Source: an uncultured Methylomonas sp.
Lineage (GTDB): Bacteria; Pseudomonadota; Gammaproteobacteria; Methylococcales; Methylomonadaceae
Direction: 5' to 3'
Assembly: GCA_936941155.1 (NCBI GenBank)
Contig: CAKZJE010000084.1
Coordinates: 1 to 44,907, forward strand
DNA length: 44,907 bases
Of the stretch, positions 32,666 to 40,800 are shown piece after piece. Position 1 is the stretch's first letter, and each line of letters starts with the position of its first letter. Under the pieces are notes generated by a model, which was not told the origin of the DNA, made no database searches, and saw only the letters and a program-made list of their open reading frames with translations. The position numbers were made by a program, and so were the translations under genes.

Positions 32666-33571
32666 CTAGGGATGGGAGCTTGATTGTAGACCAGCTATTT
32701 TTTGTTTTAGCACTTCAGTTCTTTCATTTGTCATAACCATCATACAATTAAGTTTAATAGTTTCCTGCACAACGCTGTTATTGGGTTCTTCGTTTGAAGC
32801 TTTTAGTCCGCAATCATTTTCACGCTGATTTAGCCATTCCTTTTGTTCTGGCAAAATAACTTTTCTGATGTCTTTTGCTGGTGCATTCCAAACAATGTTA
32901 ATTTGCTTATTCGCCTCATCAAGAGCTTCTTTAGCTTTGTATTTCGCTAACTCTTCTTTTTCTTGCTGATTTTGACTACTATCAGCGGCGGCTTGTAGAT
33001 TCTGTGTTGGTTGCTCAACACTTCCGAATAGCGGTGAAGTTTCGATTGGCGCAGATGCCGTTTCAGTGTATGGTGCTTGAGTTATTTCTGTTTGTGTTGC
33101 TGGAACAACTACATTTGATTCAACGGACACTGGTTTCATTGTCTCTGGTTGTGTTTGTATCGTAGGAGCAATGGCAGTCGTTACTGGTCGTTCAGATAGT
33201 ATTTCCTTTAATTCCTCATTTGCATCATTACCAGCATCAATGACATCATCAAAATCCATTCCATCCATTTCTTTGATAAGATCATCAAAAAACGCTGGGT
33301 CACCAGAAAGGTCTTTCATTATCGACTGGGCATCGTTATTTTTGTACATATTTTCATATTCTGTTTTGGTAAAGTTTGGATGACTCTTAGCGTATGACAG
33401 CATAGCTATTCTACTAAGACCTTCAGTAAACAACACCATATCCTCTGGCTTTCCATTTTCCTTAAGAATTTTATTGAAACTAAGAGCCGCTCTTGCAGGG
33501 CTTCTACCATCAATTTCAGTGCTACATCCAGAAATCAAAAGAGTTAAAACAAGTATTAATGGTTTTTTCAT
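32666..33571 (-). CDS. Lipoprotein with C-terminal LprI-like domain
   Basis: The 301-residue protein has a lipobox (LLISGC, Cys16), an acidic helical N-terminal domain (about 25-120), a Pro/Thr/Gln-rich linker (about 125-200) and a C-terminal domain. That domain carries EQKEWLNQRENDCGLKAS and LNCMMVMTNERTEVLKQKI, the W...RD..C and C......R...L pattern of LprI/DUF1311 proteins. LprI of mycobacteria inhibits lysozyme; most relatives are uncharacterised. It overlaps the upstream small membrane gene by one base. An envelope-protection role is inference. Confidence 0.65.
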   Translation of the reverse strand: MKKPLILVLTLLISGCSTEIDGRSPARAALSFNKILKENGKPEDMVLFTEGLSRIAMLSYAKSHPNFTKTEYENMYKNNDAQSIMKDLSGDPAFFDDLIKEMDGMDFDDVIDAGNDANEELKEILSERPVTTAIAPTIQTQPETMKPVSVESNVVVPATQTEITQAPYTETASAPIETSPLFGSVEQPTQNLQAAADSSQNQQEKEELAKYKAKEALDEANKQINIVWNAPAKDIRKVILPEQKEWLNQRENDCGLKASNEEPNNSVVQETIKLNCMMVMTNERTEVLKQKIAGLQSSSHP

Positions 33572-33801
33572 TATTTTCTCGATATTGCATAGGCAACAAA
33601 TCCCAAAGAAACTATAGCTACAACTATATACTGTATTATGGTCTTAACTATTTCCCAAAGACCTCGAAACATTATTTTTGGCCAAAACAGAGAGCGTTCT
33701 AAATTCCAAAAAAAACCTTGAAATGCGTGGTCGCCCCAAAACGTCCCATAGATTGCAAAGATAACAATCATACCTACATAAAACGCAACTAAGTCTTTCA
33801 T
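33571..33801 (-). CDS. Small membrane protein, unknown function
   Basis: The 76-residue protein has two hydrophobic segments (about 4-20 and 50-72) joined by an aromatic-rich amphipathic stretch (FQGFFWNLERSLFWPKIMF). Its stop overlaps the lipoprotein start by one base, so it heads a four-gene unit of unknown proteins (33801 to 32005). It is divergent from the XRE regulator gene. Confidence 0.6.
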   Translation of the reverse strand: MKDLVAFYVGMIVIFAIYGTFWGDHAFQGFFWNLERSLFWPKIMFRGLWEIVKTIIQYIVVAIVSLGFVAYAISRK

Positions 33802-33908
33802 TGAGCAATTAATCCAAGTTTGTTATGAATAAAGTATATATTTTAACCCCCAAAAAATTTGCTACAATCAACTAACAGTAGTTATCCTTACCCAATTAGT
33901 GGTGATTT
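33802..33908. promoter_or_regulatory. Divergent promoter region between the unknown operon and the XRE gene
   Basis: This is a 107-bp AT-rich spacer. TACAAT at 33863-33868 is a fair -10 for the XRE gene, and GGTGAT at 33900-33905 is its weak ribosome site. An operator for the XRE protein would be expected here; I see no clear inverted repeat. Confidence 0.35.
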
Positions 33909-34310
33909 ATGAAAGTTCACGAAAAAATACGCACTTTACGCGAAGCCAAAAACTGGTCACAAGAGGAAATGGCTAAAAGACTCAATATGTCGGTGAATGG
34001 CTATTCAAAAATTGAACGAGGCGAAACCAAAGCGTACATTCCAAAAATGGAACAAATTGCCGAAGTATTTGAAGTGGATTTATTAGAACTTATCCCGAAA
34101 AATGGAAATAACATTTACTTGAATAATAACAATGGCAGCGGATGTAATATTATTGGTTCTCCCACTGAATTAGCCTTTGAAAATGAAAAACTACAACTAA
34201 TGCTTGAAATGAAAGACAAAGAACTTGCCATGCAACAGCGTGAAATTGGAAATTTACGCGAACAAGTTTTGCAACTCAAAGAAATCAACATACTGTTAAA
34301 AAAAGAATAA
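33909..34310 (+). CDS. XRE-family transcriptional regulator with C-terminal coiled coil
   Basis: The 133-residue protein has an HTH_3 domain at about 5-62 (LREAKNWSQEEMAKRLNMSV, then NGYSKIERGE). A Asn/Gly-rich linker (NNIYLNNNNGSGCNIIG) and a coiled coil at about 94-133 (MLEMKDKELAMQQREIGNLR) follow. It probably binds DNA as a dimer and may autoregulate or control the divergent operon. A Uma2 gene follows after 4 bp. A decayed second copy of the coiled-coil coding region stands after Uma2 (34917-35016). Confidence 0.88.
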   Translation: MKVHEKIRTLREAKNWSQEEMAKRLNMSVNGYSKIERGETKAYIPKMEQIAEVFEVDLLELIPKNGNNIYLNNNNGSGCNIIGSPTELAFENEKLQLMLEMKDKELAMQQREIGNLREQVLQLKEINILLKKE

Positions 34311-34314
34311 TTCT

Positions 34315-34908
34315 ATGAGTGCCGTATTAAAAGATAACCGAATCAGCGTAGAAGATTATTTAAAAGGCGAATTGCTCTCTGAAATCAAACACGAATATAT
34401 AGACGGCTACGTTTATGCAATGGCAGGCGCAAACATCAATCATAATCGTATTGCCAATAATATAGCGGGAGAATTAAGACAGCTATTAAAAAAACTACCT
34501 TGTGATGTTTTAACCGCCGATTTTAAAGTCAACATCAATCACCGTAAGTTTTTTTATCCTGATGTCGTTGTGATTTGCAATCATAACAACGCCGATGAGT
34601 ATTACACCGAAAAGCCGATTTTAATTGTCGAAGTATTATCCGATTCAACCCAACGCAAAGACCGCACCTTAAAACGGCTGGCTTATCAAGCTCTGCCCAG
34701 TTTGCAAGAATATGTTTTGATTGAACAAGATTTTCTGGATGTAGAAGTCTCCAAACGTTCTGCTTTGTGGGACTCGCACCATTATTTTTTAGGCGATGAA
34801 GTGTATTTTGAATCACTGGATCTAAAACTGCCGATTGCAGAAATTTATCACCGTGTGGATAACGAAGAGCTGCGTGAGTTTTTGCAACAAAACAATCCAC
34901 AGAATTAA
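34315..34908 (+). CDS. Uma2 family (DUF820) restriction endonuclease-like protein
   Basis: The 197-residue protein has the Uma2 plan: VEDYLKGELLSEIKHEYIDG, GANINHNRIANNIAGELR, the catalytic aspartate in FFYPDVVVIC, the glutamate in KPILIVEVLSDSTQRKDR and LAYQALPSLQEYVLIEQDFL. The PD-(D/E)XK fold is established for the family, which is hugely expanded in cyanobacteria and Beggiatoaceae-like bacteria; the function is unknown. It is translated in tandem with the XRE gene, a common arrangement for mobile cassettes. Confidence 0.9.
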   Translation: MSAVLKDNRISVEDYLKGELLSEIKHEYIDGYVYAMAGANINHNRIANNIAGELRQLLKKLPCDVLTADFKVNINHRKFFYPDVVVICNHNNADEYYTEKPILIVEVLSDSTQRKDRTLKRLAYQALPSLQEYVLIEQDFLDVEVSKRSALWDSHHYFLGDEVYFESLDLKLPIAEIYHRVDNEELREFLQQNNPQN

Positions 34909-34916
34909 AAAACAAA

Positions 34917-35016
34917 GTTGTGACATGCAACAGTGGGTTGTGAAAATTTAAAAGTGCAAATTTTGCAGTTGCAAGAAATAAATACCTATTGAAAAAAGAA
35001 CCTACTCAACACGAAT
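34917..35016 (+). pseudogene. Remnant of an XRE-gene 3' end (coiled coil)
   Basis: From CATGCAACAG onward this stretch aligns with 34233-34310 at about 70% of bases. In one frame it reads ENLKVQILQLQEIN, matching GNLREQVLQLKEIN of the intact XRE protein. A one-base deletion then shifts the frame before LKKEPTQHE and TAA. No HTH part is present. Confidence 0.7.
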
Positions 35017-35021
35017 AAAAA

Positions 35022-35096
35022 ATTACTGCGGAATGCGAGTCAGATAAATTTGACTAACACTATCGTGCGGATTTTGCGCCACGCACTGACTAAAAA
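35022..35096. repeat. Right 75-bp direct repeat: native 3' end of the cyclase gene
   Basis: This is the original location of the sequence that is copied at 29609-29683. The match stops abruptly at both edges: 35021 A vs 29608 G, and 35097 G vs 29684 A. Confidence 0.95.
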
Positions 35097-36357
35097 GAGC
35101 GCGGGCTTGCTCAAAAGAATGTTGATGATAAAGATCTAAAGCGCGATTGAATAAATCTAATGTGGCTAGTTTACCCGCTTTAATATTGTCAGGATCAGCA
35201 TCAAACACTTCATAAACGGTGATAAGTTCATTTTTTCCTTTAACTTTTACCAAATCAATCATCCGAATCGAATAATCGTTAGGATTTTTTAACGCCAAAA
35301 AGGTATGGTGCGTAATCAGCAAGGACACTTTATAGTTTTTCGTTAAACTTTCCATGCGTGCGGATAAATTAACGGCATCGCCAATCACCGTACCATCCAT
35401 GCGTTTTTCCCCACCCACCGTGCCTAAAATTAAAGAGCCGGTATTAATCCCAATTCCAATACTAATCGGACAAAAATGACTGTTTTGCCGATAACAGTTA
35501 TAAACCTCTAATTTTCTTAACATCGCAATCCCTGCATTCACCGCATCCTCTGCACTGCTATTGAATAACGCCATAATCGCATCACCAATATATTTATCAA
35601 TAAAACCCTGATGTTGCGAAATCAACGGCTCCATGTGGGTGAGATAAGAATTGATAAAGCGGAAGTTTTCCACAGGCGTTAAACGCTCGGACAACTCAGT
35701 GAAATCGCGAATATCACAAAACAACACCGACATTTCGCGCTGTTTTGCATCGCCTAAACGAATATCGACCAGATTATTGCAACCTAGCAAAGCTAAAAAC
35801 TCATTCGGCACAAAGCGACTGGTAATTTCTTTTAACATTAATTCCGTTTCTAAGGCTTTTTGCAGGTGAATTTCATTGCTGTGTAATTTTTGAATTAATT
35901 CTGCTTGCTGAATGGTGAGTTTTTCCAGCGAAGCATTTTTTTCTTCCAGATTTTGGTCTTGCAAATAACGACTGACAGCCTCTGTCACCGTCAGTTTAAA
36001 ATCTTCTTGTTGCCAAGGTTTTGAAATGTAGCGATACAGCCGCGCATATTTGATGGCATTTGCCACGCCTTCGATGGTGGCTTGTCCTGTCAGCATGATT
36101 TTAATGGTTTTAGGCGACTTCAGATGAATCTGTTTTAAAACCTCATCACCTTTCATTTGTGGCATCAAATAATCAGAAATCACCAACGAAATTTCATATT
36201 TTTCAGCAATTAACTCATCAACCAATTCCAAAGCATCAAGACCATTCTCAGCGACTTCAATTAAGTAATCTTTTGAGAAAATACCTTTCAATTCCGTTTT
36301 TAAGGAATTTAAAATGGTGGCTTCATCATCAATGCACAGGATAATTTTTTTCGTCAT
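35023..36357 (-). CDS. Response regulator–class III adenylate cyclase
   Basis: The 444-residue soluble protein has a receiver (LCIDDEATI; Asp62 in VISDYLMPQMKGDEVL; Lys in YRYISKPW) and a coiled segment at 135-175. The CYCc domain follows, with metal-binding Asp215 (FCDIRDFTELSERL) and Asp259 (DKYIGDAIMALF), base-recognising Lys255, and Asn330/Arg334 in TVIGDAVNLSARME. The Lys, rather than the Glu of guanylate cyclases, predicts cAMP. A short TPR-like tail (LDLYHQHSFEQARALFSQ) closes it. It is the last gene of the phosphorelay operon and its likely output. Its last 23 codons are duplicated at 29609-29683. Confidence 0.92.
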   Translation of the reverse strand: MTKKIILCIDDEATILNSLKTELKGIFSKDYLIEVAENGLDALELVDELIAEKYEISLVISDYLMPQMKGDEVLKQIHLKSPKTIKIMLTGQATIEGVANAIKYARLYRYISKPWQQEDFKLTVTEAVSRYLQDQNLEEKNASLEKLTIQQAELIQKLHSNEIHLQKALETELMLKEITSRFVPNEFLALLGCNNLVDIRLGDAKQREMSVLFCDIRDFTELSERLTPVENFRFINSYLTHMEPLISQHQGFIDKYIGDAIMALFNSSAEDAVNAGIAMLRKLEVYNCYRQNSHFCPISIGIGINTGSLILGTVGGEKRMDGTVIGDAVNLSARMESLTKNYKVSLLITHHTFLALKNPNDYSIRMIDLVKVKGKNELITVYEVFDADPDNIKAGKLATLDLFNRALDLYHQHSFEQARALFSQCVAQNPHDSVSQIYLTRIPQ

Positions 36358-36385
36358 GGTGTTATTTTTAGCAACTTAACGGTTT

Positions 36386-36790
36386 TTAAGCCGGCTGCAT
36401 TTGTTGAATTGCCTCGCAAATACCGCCAACCAATTCTGCTTCTGTCCAAGGTTTTTTTAAGCATTTATATAAATTGGCATGAGCAAACGCACGACTAATC
36501 GCCGCCTCATCCGCCTGTCCTGACAGCATAATTTTAATTACACTCGGAAACTTACGATGCACGTTAATTAATAACTCATCGCCTTTCATTCCGGGCATCA
36601 ACCAATCAGAAACAATCAGTACAATCCATTGCCCATCATCATTTAATTCCTCAAGCAGCTCTAAAGCATCTGCCGCACTTTCTGCCATTTCATAAGCATA
36701 CAACGCCCCAAAAGCCGATTTTAATTGGGTTTTTAAACTATCTAAGATAACTTTTTCGTCGTCAACACAAAGAATAATAGGCTTCTTCAT
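36386..36790 (-). CDS. Single-domain response regulator
   Basis: The 134-residue receiver has an acid pocket LCVDDEKVIL, phospho-acceptor Asp in LIVSDWLMPGMKGDELL and Lys in YKCLKKPW. It lacks an output domain and resembles the receiver of the downstream cyclase. It probably serves as an intermediate or phosphate sink in the relay. It overlaps the upstream kinase gene by one base. Confidence 0.9.
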   Translation of the reverse strand: MKKPIILCVDDEKVILDSLKTQLKSAFGALYAYEMAESAADALELLEELNDDGQWIVLIVSDWLMPGMKGDELLINVHRKFPSVIKIMLSGQADEAAISRAFAHANLYKCLKKPWTEAELVGGICEAIQQMQPA

Positions 36791-38223
36791 TATCGCGCTC
36801 CTACTGTGGAATGAATCGGTAATAATACACTAAATACGGTGCAACCTGGCTGGCTTTCAACATTTATGCGACCAGAATGCTTATCTATGATTTTTTTAAT
36901 AATATGCAAGCCTAAACCGCTGCCTTCGCCTGTGGATTTGGTGGTAAAAAAAGCATCAAAAATTTTTGTCATATTTTCACTGGGAATGCCTTTGCCACTG
37001 TCTTGAATGCAAACTCTGATGCAGTCTTCAACTTCTGCCACATCAATACTCAACGTGCCATTATTATCCATAGCTTGCAAAGCATTGTGGATTAAATTTG
37101 TCCACACTTGATTCAGTTCATCAGGATAACAATGAATAGCGGGCAAATTCTCTGCATAATTTTTAATTAAATGAATGCCTTGTTTAATCGGGCTTTGATA
37201 CAACGTCAAAATGGTATCAATCCCGTGCGTTACATTCGCAAACACTTTTTCATCTGAATTATCATGGTGCGCGTAGGATTTTAAAGCAAAAACCACTTTA
37301 GAAGCCCGCTCTGTCGCTGTATTAATAATCTGCGTACTTTTTTTCAGCTCCGATAATTTATACGCTAACTCCAACACCTCGTGACCATTTTCTTTTGCCA
37401 AAAGCTCAATCACATTATCAATATCTTCATACAGCCCCATATCCACTAGCGTATCGGCAATATTATGTGCATATTCCATGTCACCAAGCCGCGCCACTAA
37501 ATCACGACGTTTTTGGCGTTTTTCTTTTGCAGATAACAATCCAAAATTCGATTGTAAAGCTTTGCCCAATATCAATAAAAACTCATTGCATTCTTGGGTA
37601 GAAAAGTTTTGAAACAACGGCGGCATCATAGTGAGCGTTTGCTCTAGCAGATTTTTAATATTGCCAGCCGAGGAGCTAATCGCGCCTAACGGAGTGTTGA
37701 TTTCATGCGCAATCCCTGCAATCAACTGCCCTAAGGCTGCCATTTTTTCGGATTCCACCAAATGTTTTTGCGTGGTTTTTAATTCAGTTAGCGCGTTACT
37801 CAGCTCAAGCGTGCGCTCTTTTACTCTATCTTCTAAATTGTGATAGCGTAAATGATTATGCACACGCATTTTCACCAGCGGCGGTGAATAGGGCTTAATA
37901 ATATAATCAATCGCCCCTAACATTAAACCTTTTTCTTCTTCAGAAATTGAACTTAACGCCGTCACAAAAATCACCGGAATGTTTTTAGTAACGTTGTTTT
38001 CTTTCAAATACTTAATCACTTGATAGCCGTTCATTTCCGGCATCACAACATCCAACAAAATTAAATTCGGCAAAGGAGGCGTTTCGGCAAACTGCAAAGC
38101 TTGCTCACCGCTGGTGGCTAATTTCAAGCGATAATCATCTTTTAATAAGTCAGCCAATACTTTTAAGTTGATTTTTTCATTATCAACTAAAAGTACGCAG
38201 GGTTTTTCAACAGAAGTCATCAT
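36790..38223 (-). CDS. Cytosolic REC–histidine kinase hybrid
   Basis: The 477-residue protein has an N-terminal receiver (Asp58 in LILLDVVMPEMNGYQV) and a coiled linker. HisKA follows with His173 (GIAHEINTPLGA) and a helical insert, then an ATPase domain with NLIHNALQAM, DSGKGIPSENM, FFTTKSTGEGSGLGLHIIKK. There is no membrane segment, so it must read a cytoplasmic state or be activated through its own receiver. Its start overlaps the REC-HPt gene by 4 bp (ATGA). Confidence 0.92.
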   Translation of the reverse strand: MMTSVEKPCVLLVDNEKINLKVLADLLKDDYRLKLATSGEQALQFAETPPLPNLILLDVVMPEMNGYQVIKYLKENNVTKNIPVIFVTALSSISEEEKGLMLGAIDYIIKPYSPPLVKMRVHNHLRYHNLEDRVKERTLELSNALTELKTTQKHLVESEKMAALGQLIAGIAHEINTPLGAISSSAGNIKNLLEQTLTMMPPLFQNFSTQECNEFLLILGKALQSNFGLLSAKEKRQKRRDLVARLGDMEYAHNIADTLVDMGLYEDIDNVIELLAKENGHEVLELAYKLSELKKSTQIINTATERASKVVFALKSYAHHDNSDEKVFANVTHGIDTILTLYQSPIKQGIHLIKNYAENLPAIHCYPDELNQVWTNLIHNALQAMDNNGTLSIDVAEVEDCIRVCIQDSGKGIPSENMTKIFDAFFTTKSTGEGSGLGLHIIKKIIDKHSGRINVESQPGCTVFSVLLPIHSTVGAR

Positions 38224-39341
38224 TGAGGAAAGTCTTTTGAAAATAACGATAACAATTGCATAGCCACCTCGATTGCTTCTGGGTAATTTATCTCTTGAAT
38301 ATCTGCATTTAATTGCTTAATTAATTCGTCGTATTGCGTGTAACCTGCCAATAAACACTGTAATTGTGAAGCCGATTGCTGCGCATTCAACTCACCGGTT
38401 TTCAAATAGTGGATCAATTCAGCAATTTGTAGCTTAACTTGTTCTGGATTAATTTTGCTAGTCGCGCTGGTTTGTTGCAGTAGCGTACGGGTTGGAGTCA
38501 GTTTTTCCAGCTCAACTAACATCTTCTCTAATGCAACAACAAAAGACAAGGTTAATTTTTCTGCCTCTGCGGTATTTGCGGCAATGAGTGCCTGTTCTAA
38601 CTCAGCAGCCATTTTGTGCAATTCATCTGCACGAAAACACGCGCATACGCCTTTTAAACCATGTACTTTAAATTTAAGTTCAGCCCAGTTTTTAACCATC
38701 AGTAAACTTTTTAATTGGGCGGCGGTTTGGACATTTTCTTTTTTAAACTGCAACAACAGATTTAACAAAAAATCAGGTTTATTTCCCAAATACTTCAGAG
38801 CTTGCTCAACATCAATGCCTGATACTTGCGACAAAATAGACTTCCGCAGATCATTTTCGGTTAATTGATTGTTTTCATTAGTCTCTTGAGAATCGTTTTC
38901 CGTTACTAACCACTGTAAAAAAATACGTTCTAGCTCAGCATCCTCAACAGGTTTTATCAAATAATCATTCATGCCTGCTGCCAAAATGGATTCCAAATCT
39001 TCTATTTTTGTATCAGAAGTCATCGCAATAATAGGCAAATCTTGCAGCAGCGGATTTTCTCGTATTTCAACTGTTGCGCTAATCCCATCCATCACCGGCA
39101 TTTGCACATCCATAAAAACTAAATCAAAACGTTGTGCATTCAGCATTTCAAGGGCTTGCAGACCGTTATCCGCAACACTCACTTCCACACCCAACTCATC
39201 CAACAACAGTTTTAAAATTTCTTGATTGATAATATCGTCTTCAACCAATAAAACCCAAGCTTCTCTATTTGACGGTAAAGATTGTCTATTTTCTGCCATT
39301 TCATACGTTTTCATATCAAACAATCCGCTGAGAAAAGCCAA
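38220..39341 (-). CDS. Receiver–HPt phosphotransfer protein
   Basis: The 373-residue protein has a receiver (VEDDIINQEILKLLLDELG; Asp in FDLVFMDVQMPVMDG; Lys in DYLIKPVED) and an HPt domain with FKVHGLKGVCACFRADELH, the H-x-L-K-G signature. A C-terminal helical region (about 285-373) without known motifs follows. Later starts at 39314 or 39299 are plausible because the first 25 residues are not conserved-looking. It can accept phosphate on Asp and pass it through His, the relay link between kinase and receivers. First gene of the operon. Confidence 0.9.
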   Translation of the reverse strand: MAFLSGLFDMKTYEMAENRQSLPSNREAWVLLVEDDIINQEILKLLLDELGVEVSVADNGLQALEMLNAQRFDLVFMDVQMPVMDGISATVEIRENPLLQDLPIIAMTSDTKIEDLESILAAGMNDYLIKPVEDAELERIFLQWLVTENDSQETNENNQLTENDLRKSILSQVSGIDVEQALKYLGNKPDFLLNLLLQFKKENVQTAAQLKSLLMVKNWAELKFKVHGLKGVCACFRADELHKMAAELEQALIAANTAEAEKLTLSFVVALEKMLVELEKLTPTRTLLQQTSATSKINPEQVKLQIAELIHYLKTGELNAQQSASQLQCLLAGYTQYDELIKQLNADIQEINYPEAIEVAMQLLSLFSKDFPQ

Positions 39342-39639
39342 ACTCAGATGAATTAATGCTCATTATTTTGTAGCCTTTTATCGTGATAGTGTGTGAATCT
39401 GTTTTATAAACATCAAAAAAAGCCTTCAGGTATTTCGTCCGCAGGCTAGATTGCAAAAACAATTTTCTGTGAAGGCATTTTAAACTTTAATGCCTTGACC
39501 AGCCAAACATATCGACAGTTAAATAATTAGCGTTGATAATCTAGCCATCAAAAACAGCTATTATCAGTCGATTATAAAAATAGCATGGCGTAATAATTGC
39601 TGTCTTTTTACTAATATCACACGAAATAAGGAGATTGAT
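39342..39639. promoter_or_regulatory. Divergent control region between phosphorelay operon and PDC protein
   Basis: This is a 298-bp AT-rich region. GCCTTCA (39423) and TGAAGGC (39470) form widely spaced arms, and TGCCTTGACCAGCCAAACA follows. AAGGAG at 39628-39633 is a strong ribosome site for the PDC gene. Both promoters must be here, but I cannot position them. Confidence 0.4.
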
Positions 39640-40605
39640 ATGTCTAAAATGAGTCACATTAATGTGATTGAAAAATATGAGGAGCATCGCAGCGCAATTC
39701 ATCACCTGCTCGCTTCAATTCTGGGCTGTTTTGCCAGCGAAAAAATGTTTGAGCAAACACAAGCCGAATTAACTGAATCTTTGGAAGCTTTGTGCTCTTA
39801 TTATCCCTTTGTCAGTTTACTATATTTGTTAGACCCCGAAGGCAAACAAATTTGCATGAATGTGCCCGGGCGATATTTTAGAGCCAATCCCATTACCGGA
39901 AACGGTGCAGACCGCAGCAAACGCCCCTATTTTGTTGCCGCGCGAAAAACCGATGATCCGATTGTGACAGAGCCTTATTTATCTAGCGTGCGCAGTGAAT
40001 TGTGTTTATCTGCCAGCACCAAAATTTTCAACGATGATGACACAATCAAAGGTCATGTGGTGATTGATATTGATTTAAGTGCCACGCTGTCTTTTTTAAC
40101 CGGCGACAGCCGCCGTGCTTATTTTGAGCCGTATTTTAAAATCATGTATTCCATGATTGTGGTGGGATTGTTTACCGTCGCCTTGGTGTTGCTGTATGCA
40201 GCGGGTTTGGAATGCTCAAAAGTTGTGCTCGCTTTGTTGGATGTGCAAAAACATAGCGAAATTCCGTTTGGCGCGGTGATTTATTTAACGCTGGCGTTGG
40301 CAATTTTTGACTTAGGAAAAACCACGCTTGAAGAGGAAGTGCTGTTATATAAAGATATTTTAAGACACAGCTCCACGCGCCGCACCATCACGCGGTTTAT
40401 TGCTGCCATTATTATCGCCGTGTCGATTGAAGCGTTATTGATGATTTTCAAATCTGCATTAGGTGAAGGCGAACATATTATTCAAGCGGTTTGGGTGATT
40501 TTGGCTGCTGCCGCGCTGTTGTTAGCTCTAGGTGTTTATGTTTATTTGGGCAGCAAAGCGGAGGTTTTCTTGCTTAAAAATCGCGAATACCGGAAAAAAC
40601 CTTAG
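39640..40605 (+). CDS. PDC/Cache sensor-domain protein with C-terminal four-helix membrane region
   Basis: The 321-residue protein has no N-terminal membrane helix. Residues 1-155 form a PDC-like sensor with GADRSKRPYFVAARKTDDPI and VTEPYLSSVRSELCLSAS, followed by HVVIDIDLSATLSFL. Four helices come next at about 168-190, 213-232, 250-270 and 280-305. Because PDC domains are normally periplasmic between two helices, this order implies a cytosolic PDC or an unusual topology. It lies divergent from the soluble phosphorelay operon and could be its membrane input; this is inference. Confidence 0.75.
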   Translation: MSKMSHINVIEKYEEHRSAIHHLLASILGCFASEKMFEQTQAELTESLEALCSYYPFVSLLYLLDPEGKQICMNVPGRYFRANPITGNGADRSKRPYFVAARKTDDPIVTEPYLSSVRSELCLSASTKIFNDDDTIKGHVVIDIDLSATLSFLTGDSRRAYFEPYFKIMYSMIVVGLFTVALVLLYAAGLECSKVVLALLDVQKHSEIPFGAVIYLTLALAIFDLGKTTLEEEVLLYKDILRHSSTRRTITRFIAAIIIAVSIEALLMIFKSALGEGEHIIQAVWVILAAAALLLALGVYVYLGSKAEVFLLKNREYRKKP

Positions 40606-40731
40606 TTTTCAGACTGTGTTGCACAAATCAAAATTATGTTGAACTTCGACTTTAAGGCATAGCAACCATTATTAGGTGTGCAAAGATTGGTGAATCCATG
40701 TAACTGATTAAATTTTTGCTGCTGATAATTC

Positions 40732-40772
40732 GCCTGAGCTTGTCGAAGGGGTTGCGGTTCAACAAGCTCAGC
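40732..40772. repeat. Inverted repeat CTGAGCTTGTCGAA / TTCAACAAGCTCAG
   Basis: Arms of 14 bp with one mismatch surround GGGGTTGCGG. It is a widespread intergenic repeat type in proteobacteria, lying in the 195-bp gap after the PDC gene, which otherwise shows no gene. Confidence 0.65.
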
Positions 40773-40800
40773 ATGAACGGATTTAGGGAAGTTTTTTGCT

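Larger units (their letters stand above)
29684..35021. mobile_element. Accessory island of about 5.3 kb bracketed by 75-bp direct repeats
   Basis: The segment between the repeats holds only accessory-type genes: a toxin–antitoxin pair, a PD-(D/E)XK protein, VapD, four unknown proteins, an XRE regulator and a Uma2 nuclease. Removing it by recombination between the repeats would place the cyclase gene directly before the metallopeptidase gene and leave a single intact 3' end. This is the footprint expected from integration into the 3' end of a gene. No integrase, transposase or replication gene is visible, so the mechanism is unknown. Confidence 0.5.

Noticed and set aside
40606-40720. Insertion-sequence end (GACTGTGTTGCACAAATC after the PDC gene)
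   Set aside because: It resembles ends of some IS families, but there is no matching second end and no transposase frame nearby.
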